Positions 54,231 through 63,478 of a stretch of 64,000 nucleotides of DNA are shown piece after piece. A program made the translations under genes and the position numbers. Below the pieces are notes generated by a model. That model was not told the DNA's origin, did no database searches, and saw nothing but the letters and a program-made list of their open reading frames with translations. Each line of letters begins with the position of its first letter. Within the stretch, counting starts at the first letter, position 1. This DNA is from Holophagae bacterium (GTDB lineage Bacteria; Acidobacteriota; Holophagae; Acanthopleuribacterales; Acanthopleuribacteraceae): NCBI GenBank assembly GCA_029263455.1, contig JAJCXM010000004.1, forward strand, positions 62,001 to 126,000, read 5' to 3'.

Positions 54231-54986
54231 CTACATAGCTGGTTTGACGAACTTCAGAACGAATCGGTCCGTATGATCGCGATTTGTCTGAAAGTCGCGA
54301 AACACGTTGTAGTCGCGCCCATCTTCTGGATGGCGTAATACGTCGGACGATGCCTGCAACTCAAAACCTGCGGCCTTGATTTCTTCAATGACCGTGGCTT
54401 CTTCAATTCGATGTAAAGTTTCGCAATCTCGTGTACCTGACCCTTCTGCACCACTATGGTCAATAACAGCATAAATGCCACCTGGCTTTAAGGCATTAAA
54501 AATCGCTATATTCATCGCCTTACGATCTGTTTTTTGCCAGACTGTGTCGTGATAAAAGAGCACCATCATTGCCATATCTAAGTCATTTGGTAGCTTGGGG
54601 TCATCCAGTGGATTGACCAACTTCTTCACCTGTGACCATGCCGGCGAACTTAGTCGCTGCTCCCAAGGTCCCTCAGCACTAAAAGCATCAGCAAACCTTT
54701 CGATGACAAAGGGAACATTATGGGCCGTCACTTCACCTTGCTCGCCAACGACACGACAAAGGATATCCGTGTAATAGCCCACGCCCGACGATAGGTCAGC
54801 AACTTTGTCTCCGGCCTTAACACCTAAGAACGCTAAAACCTGTTCCGGTTTGCGGTGCTCATCACGACCACGGTCCGCTTCGCTTCTTTCAGATGAACCC
54901 ACCGCTTTACTGATAGCCTCTGACCCTCCGGGCACCGACCAAGCATTCACTCCACACAGGAAAACGACACTTAACATTAATCGCAT
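54231..54986 (-). CDS. Periplasmic SAM-methyltransferase-like protein (COG4798 type)
   Basis: A 251-residue protein with a signal peptide (MRLMLSVVFLCGVNA), then a class I methyltransferase-like fold. The SAM loop is altered to VADLSSGVGYYT in place of DxGxGxG. The EHRKPEQVLAFLGVKAGDKV lead-in and VIDHSGAEGSG region match the secreted COG4798 group. Because SAM is not expected in the periplasm, the biochemical role of this group is unclear. It is convergent with hrpB, with five bases between the stops. Confidence 0.82.
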   Translation of the reverse strand: MRLMLSVVFLCGVNAWSVPGGSEAISKAVGSSERSEADRGRDEHRKPEQVLAFLGVKAGDKVADLSSGVGYYTDILCRVVGEQGEVTAHNVPFVIERFADAFSAEGPWEQRLSSPAWSQVKKLVNPLDDPKLPNDLDMAMMVLFYHDTVWQKTDRKAMNIAIFNALKPGGIYAVIDHSGAEGSGTRDCETLHRIEEATVIEEIKAAGFELQASSDVLRHPEDGRDYNVFRDFQTNRDHTDRFVLKFVKPAM

Positions 54987-55459
54987 ATTTACTACTCCAT
55001 CCTTCGCTCTCTAGATTTATGTACCTGTCATTCTACGCACTTACGAAAAAGACATCTTCATTTTAACAATTAAGTCACAAGATAGTTCACACAACTTCAT
55101 GTAACCAACTTGTTTTAAACGGCTTGACGTTAGTTGTAAAATTCTGCACACGGGGCTGTGCAATATGGTGAAACGCGCCAATAACGCGCAAGTCAGAGCC
55201 CTTTTCCACAAGTTATCCACAGCTTATTGTTAATAATTCTTAATCCGATTTGCAGACAAGACCAAGGTCCAATCATAAAGTCATTCTCATTTGATAAGAA
55301 ACTCGCTAGCATGGTCTGATCTAATCTCTACAGGGTGTTCACAAGCGAAACGGACGAATGTTTTCCAGCACCAATCCGGGCAATACGACGTTCGCTTCGA
55401 TTAGATAAGAACACCTTCAAGATGGAATACCCACACAACTGGATTCTAGAGGCCGTTGA
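54987..55459. other. 473-base intergenic region containing DnaA-box-like sites
   Basis: No gene was found. It contains TTATCCACA (55213-55221, perfect DnaA box), TTTTCCACA (55202-55210) and TTCTGCACA (55142-55150), each of the last two one base from the TTATNCACA consensus and all on one strand. An AT-rich TTATTGTTAATAATTCTTAA follows. The region separates two divergent genes and so also holds their promoters, which could not be placed with confidence. Confidence 0.55.
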
Positions 55460-58360
55460 ATGCGTAATTTGTTGATCGTTTTTATGATGTTAGGCGTCGT
55501 TTGGGGAAACGCACAAACGCAGGAGTCATCGGCTTATTCGGGCGCCGAGGTTAGTGATTTAGTCTATCCCTATTTCATTGACGTAGATTTGAGCAGCCTG
55601 CCTTTAATTGAGACATGGCAGCCAGGAGATGGCATCAAAGAAATTCCACGGCGAGCCGATGGCCCAGGGAGCGATTTTCAAGCCCCGCCCCGCGTGGACC
55701 CTTTACTCGCCTTGCAAGAAAACGCAACAGCTGTTGGGAATTCCTTAGCGCCGCCGATCCTTAATTTCAATGCGCAACCCTTTCGCGGCACTAATCCGCC
55801 GGACACCGTCGGTGATGTGGGCTTGAATTATTATATTCAAGCAATTAACGGAGGCGTTGCTGGTATCGGCGCGGTCCCTTACATGATATACAACAAATCA
55901 AATGGAAGTGTGGCGGCGGGGCCCTTTGCATTGAGCAACTTTGCACCTTGTAATTCGCAAGGAGATCCTATCGTCTTGTACGACGAGTTAGCCAACCGTT
56001 GGCTGCTGGCGGCGTTCGGAAACGGGTTTACGATTTGCGTTCTTATTTCTGCGACCTCGAATCCGATCACGGGTGGTTGGCATCAATACTCGTTTCCTGC
56101 ACCCAATTTTCCCGATTACCCCAAGTTTGCGGTTTGGCATAACGCCTACATTATGACAACCAACGAAGGCGGACCGAGTCCAATTTACGCACTCGACCGC
56201 AATCAAATGTTAGCTGGCAACCCGGCAACGGCACAGCGGATGACGATCCCTGATCTGACTGGTTTCAGCTTTCAAGCATTAACGCCAGCAGACGTCGATG
56301 GAAACCCGCCTCCAAATGATCAACCTGCCTATTTGATGAGACACGTCGATACGGAACCACATCAGGTCCCAGCGCCACCAGGTGTCGATTATCTAGAAGT
56401 CTGGGAATACGCTATCGACTGGCTAACACCCGCGAACACAACTTTGACTGGACCTACGTCGATCGCCGTCTCAGAATTCGATTCGTCCTTATGTGGTCTC
56501 ACCTCCTTTAGCTGTTTTCCACAGCCAGGATCAGCCTTTGGCCTCGACCCGCTTCGAGAAGTGATCATGCTACGGCTGCAATACCGAAACTTCGACAGTT
56601 ACCAGACTTTGGTGGGTAATTTTGTCACGGATGTAGATGGCACCGATCATGGAGGCATTCGATGGTTTGAACTGAGAAAAAGCGCACCTGCAACGAATTG
56701 GTCACTGTACCAGGAAGGGACCTATGCACCGGATGCAAACCATCGCTGGATGGGTGCCATTGCGATGGATGAAAATGGCAACATTGCTGTGGGCTATAAC
56801 GTCAGTAGCTCCACTTTGTATCCCAGTTTACGTTATACAGGTCGCCTTAGTTCTGACCCTTTAGGGACCTTCCCTCAAGGAGAATTGTCTATTGCTTCGG
56901 GCACGGCATCGAATGCGTCCAACCGTTACGGCGATTATGCGCAGATGAGCATAGATCCCAGTGACGGTTGCACTTTTTGGTTTACTGGCATGTACAATCC
57001 TGCTTCGCAATATCAAACACGAATCGCCTCATTTAAATTCGATGCCTGTGACTGTGCAGCCGCCTCGCCTACAAACCTCACAGCCGAGGCAAATGTCGAC
57101 AACCAAATCGAGCTGAATTGGAGCCCCACTACCGGCGGCTCATCGTATGACGTTTTTCGTGCCATAGGTGATTGCTCAAGCACAAACTACCAGCAGATTG
57201 CGTCGGGCCTGTTGGCAACCACCTTTACGGATACAACTGTTTCCGGCGAAGCGACATACGCGTATGTTGTTTCTGCATTTGACGATGCGCTCAATTGTCA
57301 ATCGACAGTCAGTCAATGTGTTGACGTGACGGCAACTGGCATCTGCTTCCTCATACCCGATTTTTCCGGGCTCGCTTCGGTCGTCGATCCGCAAGCTATC
57401 GACTGCGCCTTGGATTTGGAATGGGCTGCAGGCAGCGATCCTTGTAATAGCACGACCCTCACTTACAACATTTATCGTTCACAGGATCCGGGGTTTCTAC
57501 CCGGTCCAGGAAATCTGTTAGTTGGCTGTTTCCCGGACACCACGTACACAGATCTTTTTGTCGGCCCTGGCATTGAATATTTCTATGTTGTACGGGCTGA
57601 AGATGGAACCGGTACTGGAATGGGTCCCTGCAATGGAAATGAAGACAGCAACACCATTCGACTGTCCGGCATAGCCAGCGGACCCGAACAAACACAAATG
57701 CAAGATGATATGGAGTCTGGGCCAAGTAACTGGACGCCCGTTTCAGGTCCTAATGATCCGGGCGGGACAACAGGGTTCGAATTGCTAACTGGCCTATCGT
57801 CCTCACCTACTCACGCTTGGTTTGTCGCAAACAGCCCCGACATCAAAGATCAAACACTACAAACAACATCACCCGTTGTCTTCCCATCAGACGATTCTGC
57901 TCAATTTGCTTTTAACCACCATATCAACTCGGAAGCCACGTACGATGGTGGCGTTTTAGAGTATTCAACGGATGGCGGTGCTAGTTGGTTCGACATCCTA
58001 CAAGGAGACGGCCTTACCATTCCCGCTAACCCAGCCAGGTTTATCGAAAACGGCTACAACAGTGTCCTAAACGCGGGCTCTGGGAATCCACTTGCCGGTC
58101 GCCAAGCTTGGTCAGGTGCAAATATTAACTTCGAGACCGTGGTCGTCGATTTGACTGATTTCTTAGATCATTCAGTATTTTATAGATGGCGTTTTGGCTG
58201 CGATAACGTGGGCGACGCAGAGGGCTGGTACCTGGACGACATGGAGATTTCTTCGCAATTAATTTGCAAGAGCGGTTTGTGTCCTGATGACTTTTCGCCG
58301 TGGCCTGTGTCCGATATCATCTTTTTTGTGGACTGCATTAATAGCCTTTTACTGCCCTAA
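55460..58360 (+). CDS. Large secreted protein with propeller-like and fibronectin type III regions
   Basis: A 966-residue protein with a signal peptide (MRNLLIVFMMLGVVWGNAQ). Residues 90-530 form a beta-rich domain beginning with the phrase GTNPPDTVGDVGLNYYIQAI, seen in many secreted proteins of Acidobacteriota and Myxococcota. Two fibronectin type III-like units follow, at about 535-630 (SPTNLTAEANVDNQIELNWS) and 640-745. Then comes a MAM/jelly-roll-like domain with SEGWYLDDMEI-type ending, and a short Cys-containing tail (CPDDFSPWPVSDIIFFVDC) that may be a degenerate dockerin. No catalytic motif was seen. Confidence 0.83.
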   Translation: MRNLLIVFMMLGVVWGNAQTQESSAYSGAEVSDLVYPYFIDVDLSSLPLIETWQPGDGIKEIPRRADGPGSDFQAPPRVDPLLALQENATAVGNSLAPPILNFNAQPFRGTNPPDTVGDVGLNYYIQAINGGVAGIGAVPYMIYNKSNGSVAAGPFALSNFAPCNSQGDPIVLYDELANRWLLAAFGNGFTICVLISATSNPITGGWHQYSFPAPNFPDYPKFAVWHNAYIMTTNEGGPSPIYALDRNQMLAGNPATAQRMTIPDLTGFSFQALTPADVDGNPPPNDQPAYLMRHVDTEPHQVPAPPGVDYLEVWEYAIDWLTPANTTLTGPTSIAVSEFDSSLCGLTSFSCFPQPGSAFGLDPLREVIMLRLQYRNFDSYQTLVGNFVTDVDGTDHGGIRWFELRKSAPATNWSLYQEGTYAPDANHRWMGAIAMDENGNIAVGYNVSSSTLYPSLRYTGRLSSDPLGTFPQGELSIASGTASNASNRYGDYAQMSIDPSDGCTFWFTGMYNPASQYQTRIASFKFDACDCAAASPTNLTAEANVDNQIELNWSPTTGGSSYDVFRAIGDCSSTNYQQIASGLLATTFTDTTVSGEATYAYVVSAFDDALNCQSTVSQCVDVTATGICFLIPDFSGLASVVDPQAIDCALDLEWAAGSDPCNSTTLTYNIYRSQDPGFLPGPGNLLVGCFPDTTYTDLFVGPGIEYFYVVRAEDGTGTGMGPCNGNEDSNTIRLSGIASGPEQTQMQDDMESGPSNWTPVSGPNDPGGTTGFELLTGLSSSPTHAWFVANSPDIKDQTLQTTSPVVFPSDDSAQFAFNHHINSEATYDGGVLEYSTDGGASWFDILQGDGLTIPANPARFIENGYNSVLNAGSGNPLAGRQAWSGANINFETVVVDLTDFLDHSVFYRWRFGCDNVGDAEGWYLDDMEISSQLICKSGLCPDDFSPWPVSDIIFFVDCINSLLLP

Positions 58361-58393
58361 ATTAAACGCTTTGTCCTCGTAGTAGAGACAACA

Positions 58394-58434
58394 CAGCGAG
58401 AGCGCCTCCTGCGTTAAAGGTGACACCCTCGCTG
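58394..58434. terminator. Possible bidirectional terminator hairpin
   Basis: CAGCGAG (58394-58400) and CTCGCTG (58428-58434) are perfect inverted repeats with a 27-base loop. They lie between two convergent genes ending at 58360 and 58442. There is no T-run, so factor-independent termination is uncertain. Confidence 0.3.
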
Positions 58435-58441
58435 CAAATAA

Positions 58442-58846
58442 CTATGGTGAATCGCGTAGCTCATCTCTAAGTTGAATGACATCATTCAGCGTTTCATCGA
58501 GTAATTCGTTGCCAGCTACGGCCAGAGATTCCAAAACGACCATTTGCTCGTACGCTCCTAAGCGTTCAAATACACTTGAATCGATGGGACTGGGCAACGG
58601 ACCCACCTCAAAAGGGACACACGGCCATGGGTCATTGCCATTTGACCGTAAACACTTAATGTGTTCCATTGCTTGTTTCGCGGCTTTGATATGGGCAAGC
58701 ATAACCATTAACTGGCGGACCGACTCGGCGTCGATCGTTATGGGCGCTTTGCCAAAGGTATTCTGTTCGCTCTGCCCGGGCGATTGAGCTGCCAACGGTA
58801 GTGCCAAACAAATGGCTAAGACACAAAGAGTCACTAATTTCTGCAT
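58442..58846 (-). CDS. Small secreted protein of unknown function
   Basis: About 134 residues from an ATG at 58846 with AGGAG upstream; the frame is open further up, but the signal peptide (MQKLVTLCVLAICLALPLAAQ) fixes the start. The mature part is helical (IDAESVRQLMVMLAHIKAAK, LGAYEQMVVLESLAVAGNEL), with one cysteine pair (IKCLRSNGNDPWPCVPF). It is convergent with the 966-residue protein gene. No family was recognised. Confidence 0.7.
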   Translation of the reverse strand: MQKLVTLCVLAICLALPLAAQSPGQSEQNTFGKAPITIDAESVRQLMVMLAHIKAAKQAMEHIKCLRSNGNDPWPCVPFEVGPLPSPIDSSVFERLGAYEQMVVLESLAVAGNELLDETLNDVIQLRDELRDSP

Positions 58847-59111
58847 CGGATTCTCCTGAGTTGATTTCGTAAGTGTTCCACCTACAAAAACCATCGCGTC
58901 GGATCGAAGCATTAGGGGCCATTTTTTTTGAAGCTCTCCCCTTCCCACCCGCCATACCCTAACGGAATCTGTACGTTTGATTAGAATTCAAAACATCCAG
59001 ATCCCTGCTTGGCCATGATCCATCACAGATCACAGACACATTGGGGAGTTCTACGACATGAACGCCATCTTTGGGCGATTCAGCCATGAATGGTTTTTTG
59101 TGTCTTGAGGT

Positions 59112-59333
59112 TTAAGGCAGTGCTGATATTTCGAAAACGCCTGATCGTTTGGGTTCCGATCTCAAACGACGCAATTCATTTCGGCACACAAGACAGCCGT
59201 CCTCTAGACAGCTATGACAGCGTACATGGTGACATTCGTCGCAACGCGACCAAGTCTCATCAAACGCATTAATATCCACTGTTTGGTAGCAATTGCCGCA
59301 GTGTTCAAATGATATGTCCTGGAGATGTGCCAT
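59112..59333 (-). CDS. Small zinc-ribbon/RING-like protein
   Basis: A 73-residue protein with AAGGGG upstream of the ATG. It has four CxxC-type knuckles: CGNC, CDEC, CHSC and CLVC, plus His residues (HHVRCH) between them. This arrangement would bind two zinc ions in a cross-brace or tandem ribbon. The C-terminal tail is basic (RNELRRLRSEPKRS). The dense cysteine spacing is unlikely by chance, so it is probably a real gene, but no function is assigned. Confidence 0.6.
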   Translation of the reverse strand: MAHLQDISFEHCGNCYQTVDINAFDETWSRCDECHHVRCHSCLEDGCLVCRNELRRLRSEPKRSGVFEISALP

Positions 59334-59451
59334 GTAAGCCCCTTCCTGATAAAGGGGTTAAGAGCATAAAGGATGCCATCGACAACAAAGCGTGCTCTCA
59401 CAAGCTATTGCAGCTATTGTCTTTAGTCAATCGACAAATAACCTATATCAC

Positions 59452-60828
59452 TTAAACTGTTCTGGAGAAGCGTGCCTTGTTTTTTTCTCTCATCTCTTGC
59501 AAATAAGCATCAAAGACCATGGCTATATTTCGAATCAGGAGACGGCCCATCGCGGTTACGGTGTAACCATCGACACGTTTACGCAAGAGTCCGTCTTGGG
59601 CCATATCATCTAATTCCAGACGGGCACCTGGAAATAGATCATCAAATGCCTTAGAACCTTCTTGTTCAATGGCTGGAATATCGATGGTGAAACGACACAT
59701 CAAATGTTGAATTAGGTTGCGCCTGAATACGTCATCATCGCTAAGTCTAACCCCTCGCCAGGCGGCCCAATCACCATTCTGAATCTGCGTCTCGTAATCA
59801 GAGACAGCGTGCACATTTTGTACATACATGCGGTCGAGCATAGATATGGCCGACATACCGAATGCCAACATTTCCAGACCTACTTTTGTCGTGTAGCCTT
59901 GAAAGTTTCGATGTAAACTATCGTCCTTAAAGGCTTTGACCATGGTGTCATTCGCTTTGGCAAAATGGTCCATACCAATAAATACATAGCCCGCGTCCGC
60001 CAACCGTTCCACCGACAACTTCAAGATCTCCAACTTGTCCTCAGGAGCCGGCAGGTCTTCGGTTCGAATTAGCTTCTGATGGCTTTTTAACCAAGGAACA
60101 TGGGCGTAGTTGAAGAGCGCTATTCGGTCGGGCGAGAGCTCGATGATCTGATCTAGGGTGCGCTCAAAGGTTGAGAGCGTTTGTAAAGGCAACCCGTAAA
60201 TGAGGTCCATATTGATGGAGTCAAAGGGATAACGCCGCAGCGAGTCCACCCGATCACGAACTAAATCATAAGGTTGATCGCGGTTAATAGCCTTTTGTAC
60301 CGCCGGATTAAAGTCCTGAACGCCCATGCTCACGCGGTTAAAACCAAGATCAAAGATCGTATCCACATGTTCATCTGACAACTGGCGCGGGTCTATCTCT
60401 ATGGAAACTTCGGCATCATCGGCAAATGGATAAGTATTCTTTAAGGCAGTCACAATGTCAGTCAACTGTGTCGGCGTCAAATAAGTTGGTGTGCCTCCCC
60501 CGAAATGGATCTGTTCAGCCCGTCGCAATGGATTTATTGCGCCCGCCATTTGTCGGATCTCTCGGATCAAAATATCGACGTGATCTGCCCGCTCAGTTGG
60601 TTGTCGAGAAACCAACATATTACAACCACAAAACCAACACAGTTTATGGCAATAGGGAACATGCACATAGAGAGACAAGCCATTGGTTTTGTCATAGGTT
60701 CGTTCCAATTCGGAGCGAAATGCTTGCGCACCGATCTCCTCCGAAAAAAGAGGGGCAGTTGGATACGACGTGTATCGCGGTCCTGGCTTATCGTATTTGC
60801 GGATCAAGTCGAGATCAATACTGGTCAT
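59452..60828 (-). CDS. hemN: Oxygen-independent coproporphyrinogen III oxidase
   Basis: About 458 residues. The start at 60828 has GAGGAG upstream; earlier in-frame codons lack a site. The radical-SAM cysteines are Cys60, Cys64 and Cys67 in VPYCHKLCWFCGCN. PGPRYTSYPTAPLF, FGGGTPTYLTP, RVSMGVQDFNPAVQKAINR and LIYGLPLQT are HemN signatures, and the N-terminal trip-wire and C-terminal HemN_C domain are present. It decarboxylates coproporphyrinogen III to protoporphyrinogen IX in haem synthesis without oxygen. It is a single gene, divergent from proB. Confidence 0.96.
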   Translation of the reverse strand: MTSIDLDLIRKYDKPGPRYTSYPTAPLFSEEIGAQAFRSELERTYDKTNGLSLYVHVPYCHKLCWFCGCNMLVSRQPTERADHVDILIREIRQMAGAINPLRRAEQIHFGGGTPTYLTPTQLTDIVTALKNTYPFADDAEVSIEIDPRQLSDEHVDTIFDLGFNRVSMGVQDFNPAVQKAINRDQPYDLVRDRVDSLRRYPFDSINMDLIYGLPLQTLSTFERTLDQIIELSPDRIALFNYAHVPWLKSHQKLIRTEDLPAPEDKLEILKLSVERLADAGYVFIGMDHFAKANDTMVKAFKDDSLHRNFQGYTTKVGLEMLAFGMSAISMLDRMYVQNVHAVSDYETQIQNGDWAAWRGVRLSDDDVFRRNLIQHLMCRFTIDIPAIEQEGSKAFDDLFPGARLELDDMAQDGLLRKRVDGYTVTAMGRLLIRNIAMVFDAYLQEMREKNKARFSRTV

Positions 60829-60987
60829 TAGTGGCTCCTCGCAGGGCGATTCTAGCACCAATCAAGCTTTTAAGGTCATGCTTCAAAAAGTTATATCCCA
60901 GGAAGAGATTCCCTTATGTACCAATACGCTGAACCCTCGCAAATAACACCACAAACGCGGTAACACTCACAAGAGTCTGGAATTAAA

Positions 60988-61016
60988 TTGCATTTTTATG
61001 AATTTTTGAGCATAAT
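60988..61016 (+). promoter_or_regulatory. Probable promoter of proBA
   Basis: TTGCAT (60988-60993) and CATAAT (61011-61016) are separated by exactly 17 bases, in AT-rich sequence, 36 bases before the proB start codon. The -10 matches the consensus at five of six positions. Confidence 0.55.
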
Positions 61017-61052
61017 ATGCGACCATTAGTCTAAGAGGTAGGCAAAGAGGCA

Positions 61053-62177
61053 ATGGAAAATACAATGGCTAATGATTGTCCTTCCAGAGCCAAACTGCGA
61101 CATGCCAAACGTTTGGTGGTGAAACTGGGGTCCGCCGTGGTTTTGGATCAACAAGGCCAGTTTGCGCGATCGCGAATTGACAACCTCATGCACGACCTGT
61201 TCTCAGTCTCAAACCAAAACGAAATCGTACTTGTCTGTTCCGGCGCTGTTGGAGCGGGTATGACAAAGCTCGGCATCAATCATGTCAAAGCGCAAGGCAG
61301 CACGCGCTGGGCATGCGCAGCGGCTGGTCAAGCTAGTCTTTGGCCTGAATGGCACGGTATTTTGCATGAACATGGAAAAGTACCGGCTCAGATTCTGTTG
61401 ACCGAAGCAGACTTCAGCGATCGCGATCGATATTTGCAAATCTCGGAGACGATCACACGATTACTGCACCTGGATTCGTTGCCCGTCATAAATGAAAATG
61501 ACACTGCCAATGGGAAGACCGCGCGGCGCGGAGCGCAAGTCTTCGACGATAACGACCGTCTGGCAGCCTTGGTTGCCTCCGCCATTGATGCAGACGCATT
61601 GATCATACTGAGCAATGTTGATGGCGTTTTTGACCGGCCGCCTGAAGAGGAATCAGCCAAATTACTTTACCGACTCGAAAACGATCGGCCCCTTTCTTTT
61701 GGTCTGCAATCAACGTGGGGGCGTGGCGGCATGAAGGCCAAAGTCGCGGCCGCACAGTTTGCCGCCCAGTCGGGTGTTGCCGTGGTTATCGGAAACGGAA
61801 CCTCACCTAATGCGCTAAAGAGGATCCTAGATGGACAGTTAGAAGGCACTGCAATCATGGGCCAAAAGAGCCACAATAAGCGGCGCAATTGGCTGGCTCA
61901 AGCCACCGCACCTCAGGGAAAGGTGCGCATCAACACTGGCGCTTACGAAGCGCTATGTACACAGACGAACAGTTTATTAATGCGTGGTGTATTGATCATT
62001 GAAGGTGATTTCGAACCAGGCAGCGTACTTGAGTTAGAAACAGAAAACCGCCAAATCGTTGGACGTGGCGTCAGCCGCATGTCTAGCTCGCAGGCTCGTC
62101 AAGCTCAAATAACCCAACAACGATCCGTTACCCTGATCAAAAGAGACGATTTAGTCATATTCGGAGAACCATCATGA
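61053..62177 (+). CDS. proB: Glutamate 5-kinase
   Basis: A 374-residue enzyme that phosphorylates glutamate at the start of proline synthesis. The amino-acid-kinase domain begins RLVVKLGSAVVL and has VCSGAVGAGMTKL, INENDTANGKT, FDDNDRLAALVASAIDADAL and WGRGGMKAKVAAAQFAAQSG. A C-terminal PUA domain (about 285-374) is present, as in the long form. A second ATG at 61065 is possible, but 61053 is nearer the GAGG. It overlaps proA by four bases. Confidence 0.95.
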   Translation: MENTMANDCPSRAKLRHAKRLVVKLGSAVVLDQQGQFARSRIDNLMHDLFSVSNQNEIVLVCSGAVGAGMTKLGINHVKAQGSTRWACAAAGQASLWPEWHGILHEHGKVPAQILLTEADFSDRDRYLQISETITRLLHLDSLPVINENDTANGKTARRGAQVFDDNDRLAALVASAIDADALIILSNVDGVFDRPPEEESAKLLYRLENDRPLSFGLQSTWGRGGMKAKVAAAQFAAQSGVAVVIGNGTSPNALKRILDGQLEGTAIMGQKSHNKRRNWLAQATAPQGKVRINTGAYEALCTQTNSLLMRGVLIIEGDFEPGSVLELETENRQIVGRGVSRMSSSQARQAQITQQRSVTLIKRDDLVIFGEPS

Positions 62178-63478
62178 ATGACGTGTGCACGAAAGCCAAG
62201 CTCGCAAAATCCGCCAGCCGAATGGCGGCCATCCTGCCCCATTCGAGTCGCAACCAGGCACTCAAGTCCATGGCTCGTGCTCTTTTATCAGGTAAAGAAG
62301 ACATCCTTCAAGCCAACAAACGTGATCTCGATGCTGCTGAGCAATCTGTGTCAGATGGGTCGCTGAGCTCCGCTTTGTTTGCGCGCTTGAAGATTAGTGA
62401 AGAGCGTATTCACGAGTTGGCTGAGGGCATGAAGCAAATCGGTTCCATGCCGGACCCGCTTGGCACCATCCTTTTAAGCAGTCATCCCCAACCGGGTCTC
62501 GACATGCAGCGAGTTACCGTACCTCTAGGTGTGCTGGCGGTCATATTTGAATCACGTCCGGACGCCTTGCCGCAAATTGTTTCACTAGCGGTTAAGACAG
62601 GCAACGGATTGCTGCTAAAAGGCGGTAGCGAAGCAAAACACACAAATAAAGCGCTATTTAATTTGTTGAATCGCGCCGTAAAGAGTCATTTACCCGAAGG
62701 TCTCTTCAGCCTACTTGAAACGCGAGAAGAGGTGGCCAATATATTGGCACTAGAGGATGACATTGACTTGGTCATTCCTCGCGGTTCATCTGCCATGATC
62801 AAATCCATCCAGTCCCAAACTCGGATTCCGGTTTTGGGTCATTCCGAAGGCATTTGCCATATCTACGTCGATGAGTTTGCCAGCGAAAACATGGCGCTTG
62901 ATATTTGCATCGATAGTAAGACCAACTACCCGGCAGCTTGTAATTCGGTAGAAACGATATTGATTCACAACAGTTTGCTTGCAGGCTGGTTGCCAAAGCT
63001 TAGGCATCAGCTTGAGCGTCGTAAAGTGGTCCTATTTGCTGGCCCCAAATTGGCTGCCAACACTTCGATCCCATTGGCTGACAATCTCTCGCATGAATAC
63101 GCTGATCTGGCGATAACGCTTGAAGTGGTTTCCGACCCCATGGAGGCCATCAGCCATATCAATCAATACGGTTCACAGCATACAGACGCCATCATCACAG
63201 ACAACCAAGAAATCGCGGATCGCTTTCTAAAACAGGTAGATAGTGCATGTGTATTTCACAATGTTTCAACCAGGTTTGCCGATGGCTACCGATTGAATTT
63301 GGGAGCCGAAGTTGGCATCAGCACCAATCGTCTCCATGCACGTGGTCCCGTTGGGCTTGATGGTCTTGTCACCTACGCCTATCAACTCAGGGGCAAAGGG
63401 CAAGTAGTTGGCAAGACTCAACTCTCTAAAAACCGCTGGCCCTCAAAAAATCCGTCTCTAATTTCGCTGTTAACTTAA
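62174..63478 (+). CDS. proA: Gamma-glutamyl phosphate reductase
   Basis: A 434-residue NADPH-dependent aldehyde-dehydrogenase-fold enzyme that reduces gamma-glutamyl phosphate to glutamate semialdehyde. The catalytic Cys256 is in NYPAACNSVETILIH. VPLGVLAVIFESRPDAL, LKGGSEAKHTNKAL, IPRGSSAMIKSI and the C-terminal RLNLGAEVGISTNRLHARGP are family signatures. It is translationally coupled to proB, forming a complete glutamate-to-semialdehyde unit. Its 3' end overlaps the convergent aminotransferase gene by four bases. Confidence 0.96.
   Translation: MNDVCTKAKLAKSASRMAAILPHSSRNQALKSMARALLSGKEDILQANKRDLDAAEQSVSDGSLSSALFARLKISEERIHELAEGMKQIGSMPDPLGTILLSSHPQPGLDMQRVTVPLGVLAVIFESRPDALPQIVSLAVKTGNGLLLKGGSEAKHTNKALFNLLNRAVKSHLPEGLFSLLETREEVANILALEDDIDLVIPRGSSAMIKSIQSQTRIPVLGHSEGICHIYVDEFASENMALDICIDSKTNYPAACNSVETILIHNSLLAGWLPKLRHQLERRKVVLFAGPKLAANTSIPLADNLSHEYADLAITLEVVSDPMEAISHINQYGSQHTDAIITDNQEIADRFLKQVDSACVFHNVSTRFADGYRLNLGAEVGISTNRLHARGPVGLDGLVTYAYQLRGKGQVVGKTQLSKNRWPSKNPSLISLLT

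Noticed and set aside
60426-60932. 168-residue plus-strand frame opposite hemN
   Set aside because: It lies antisense to the conserved radical-SAM region of hemN and has no independent support.
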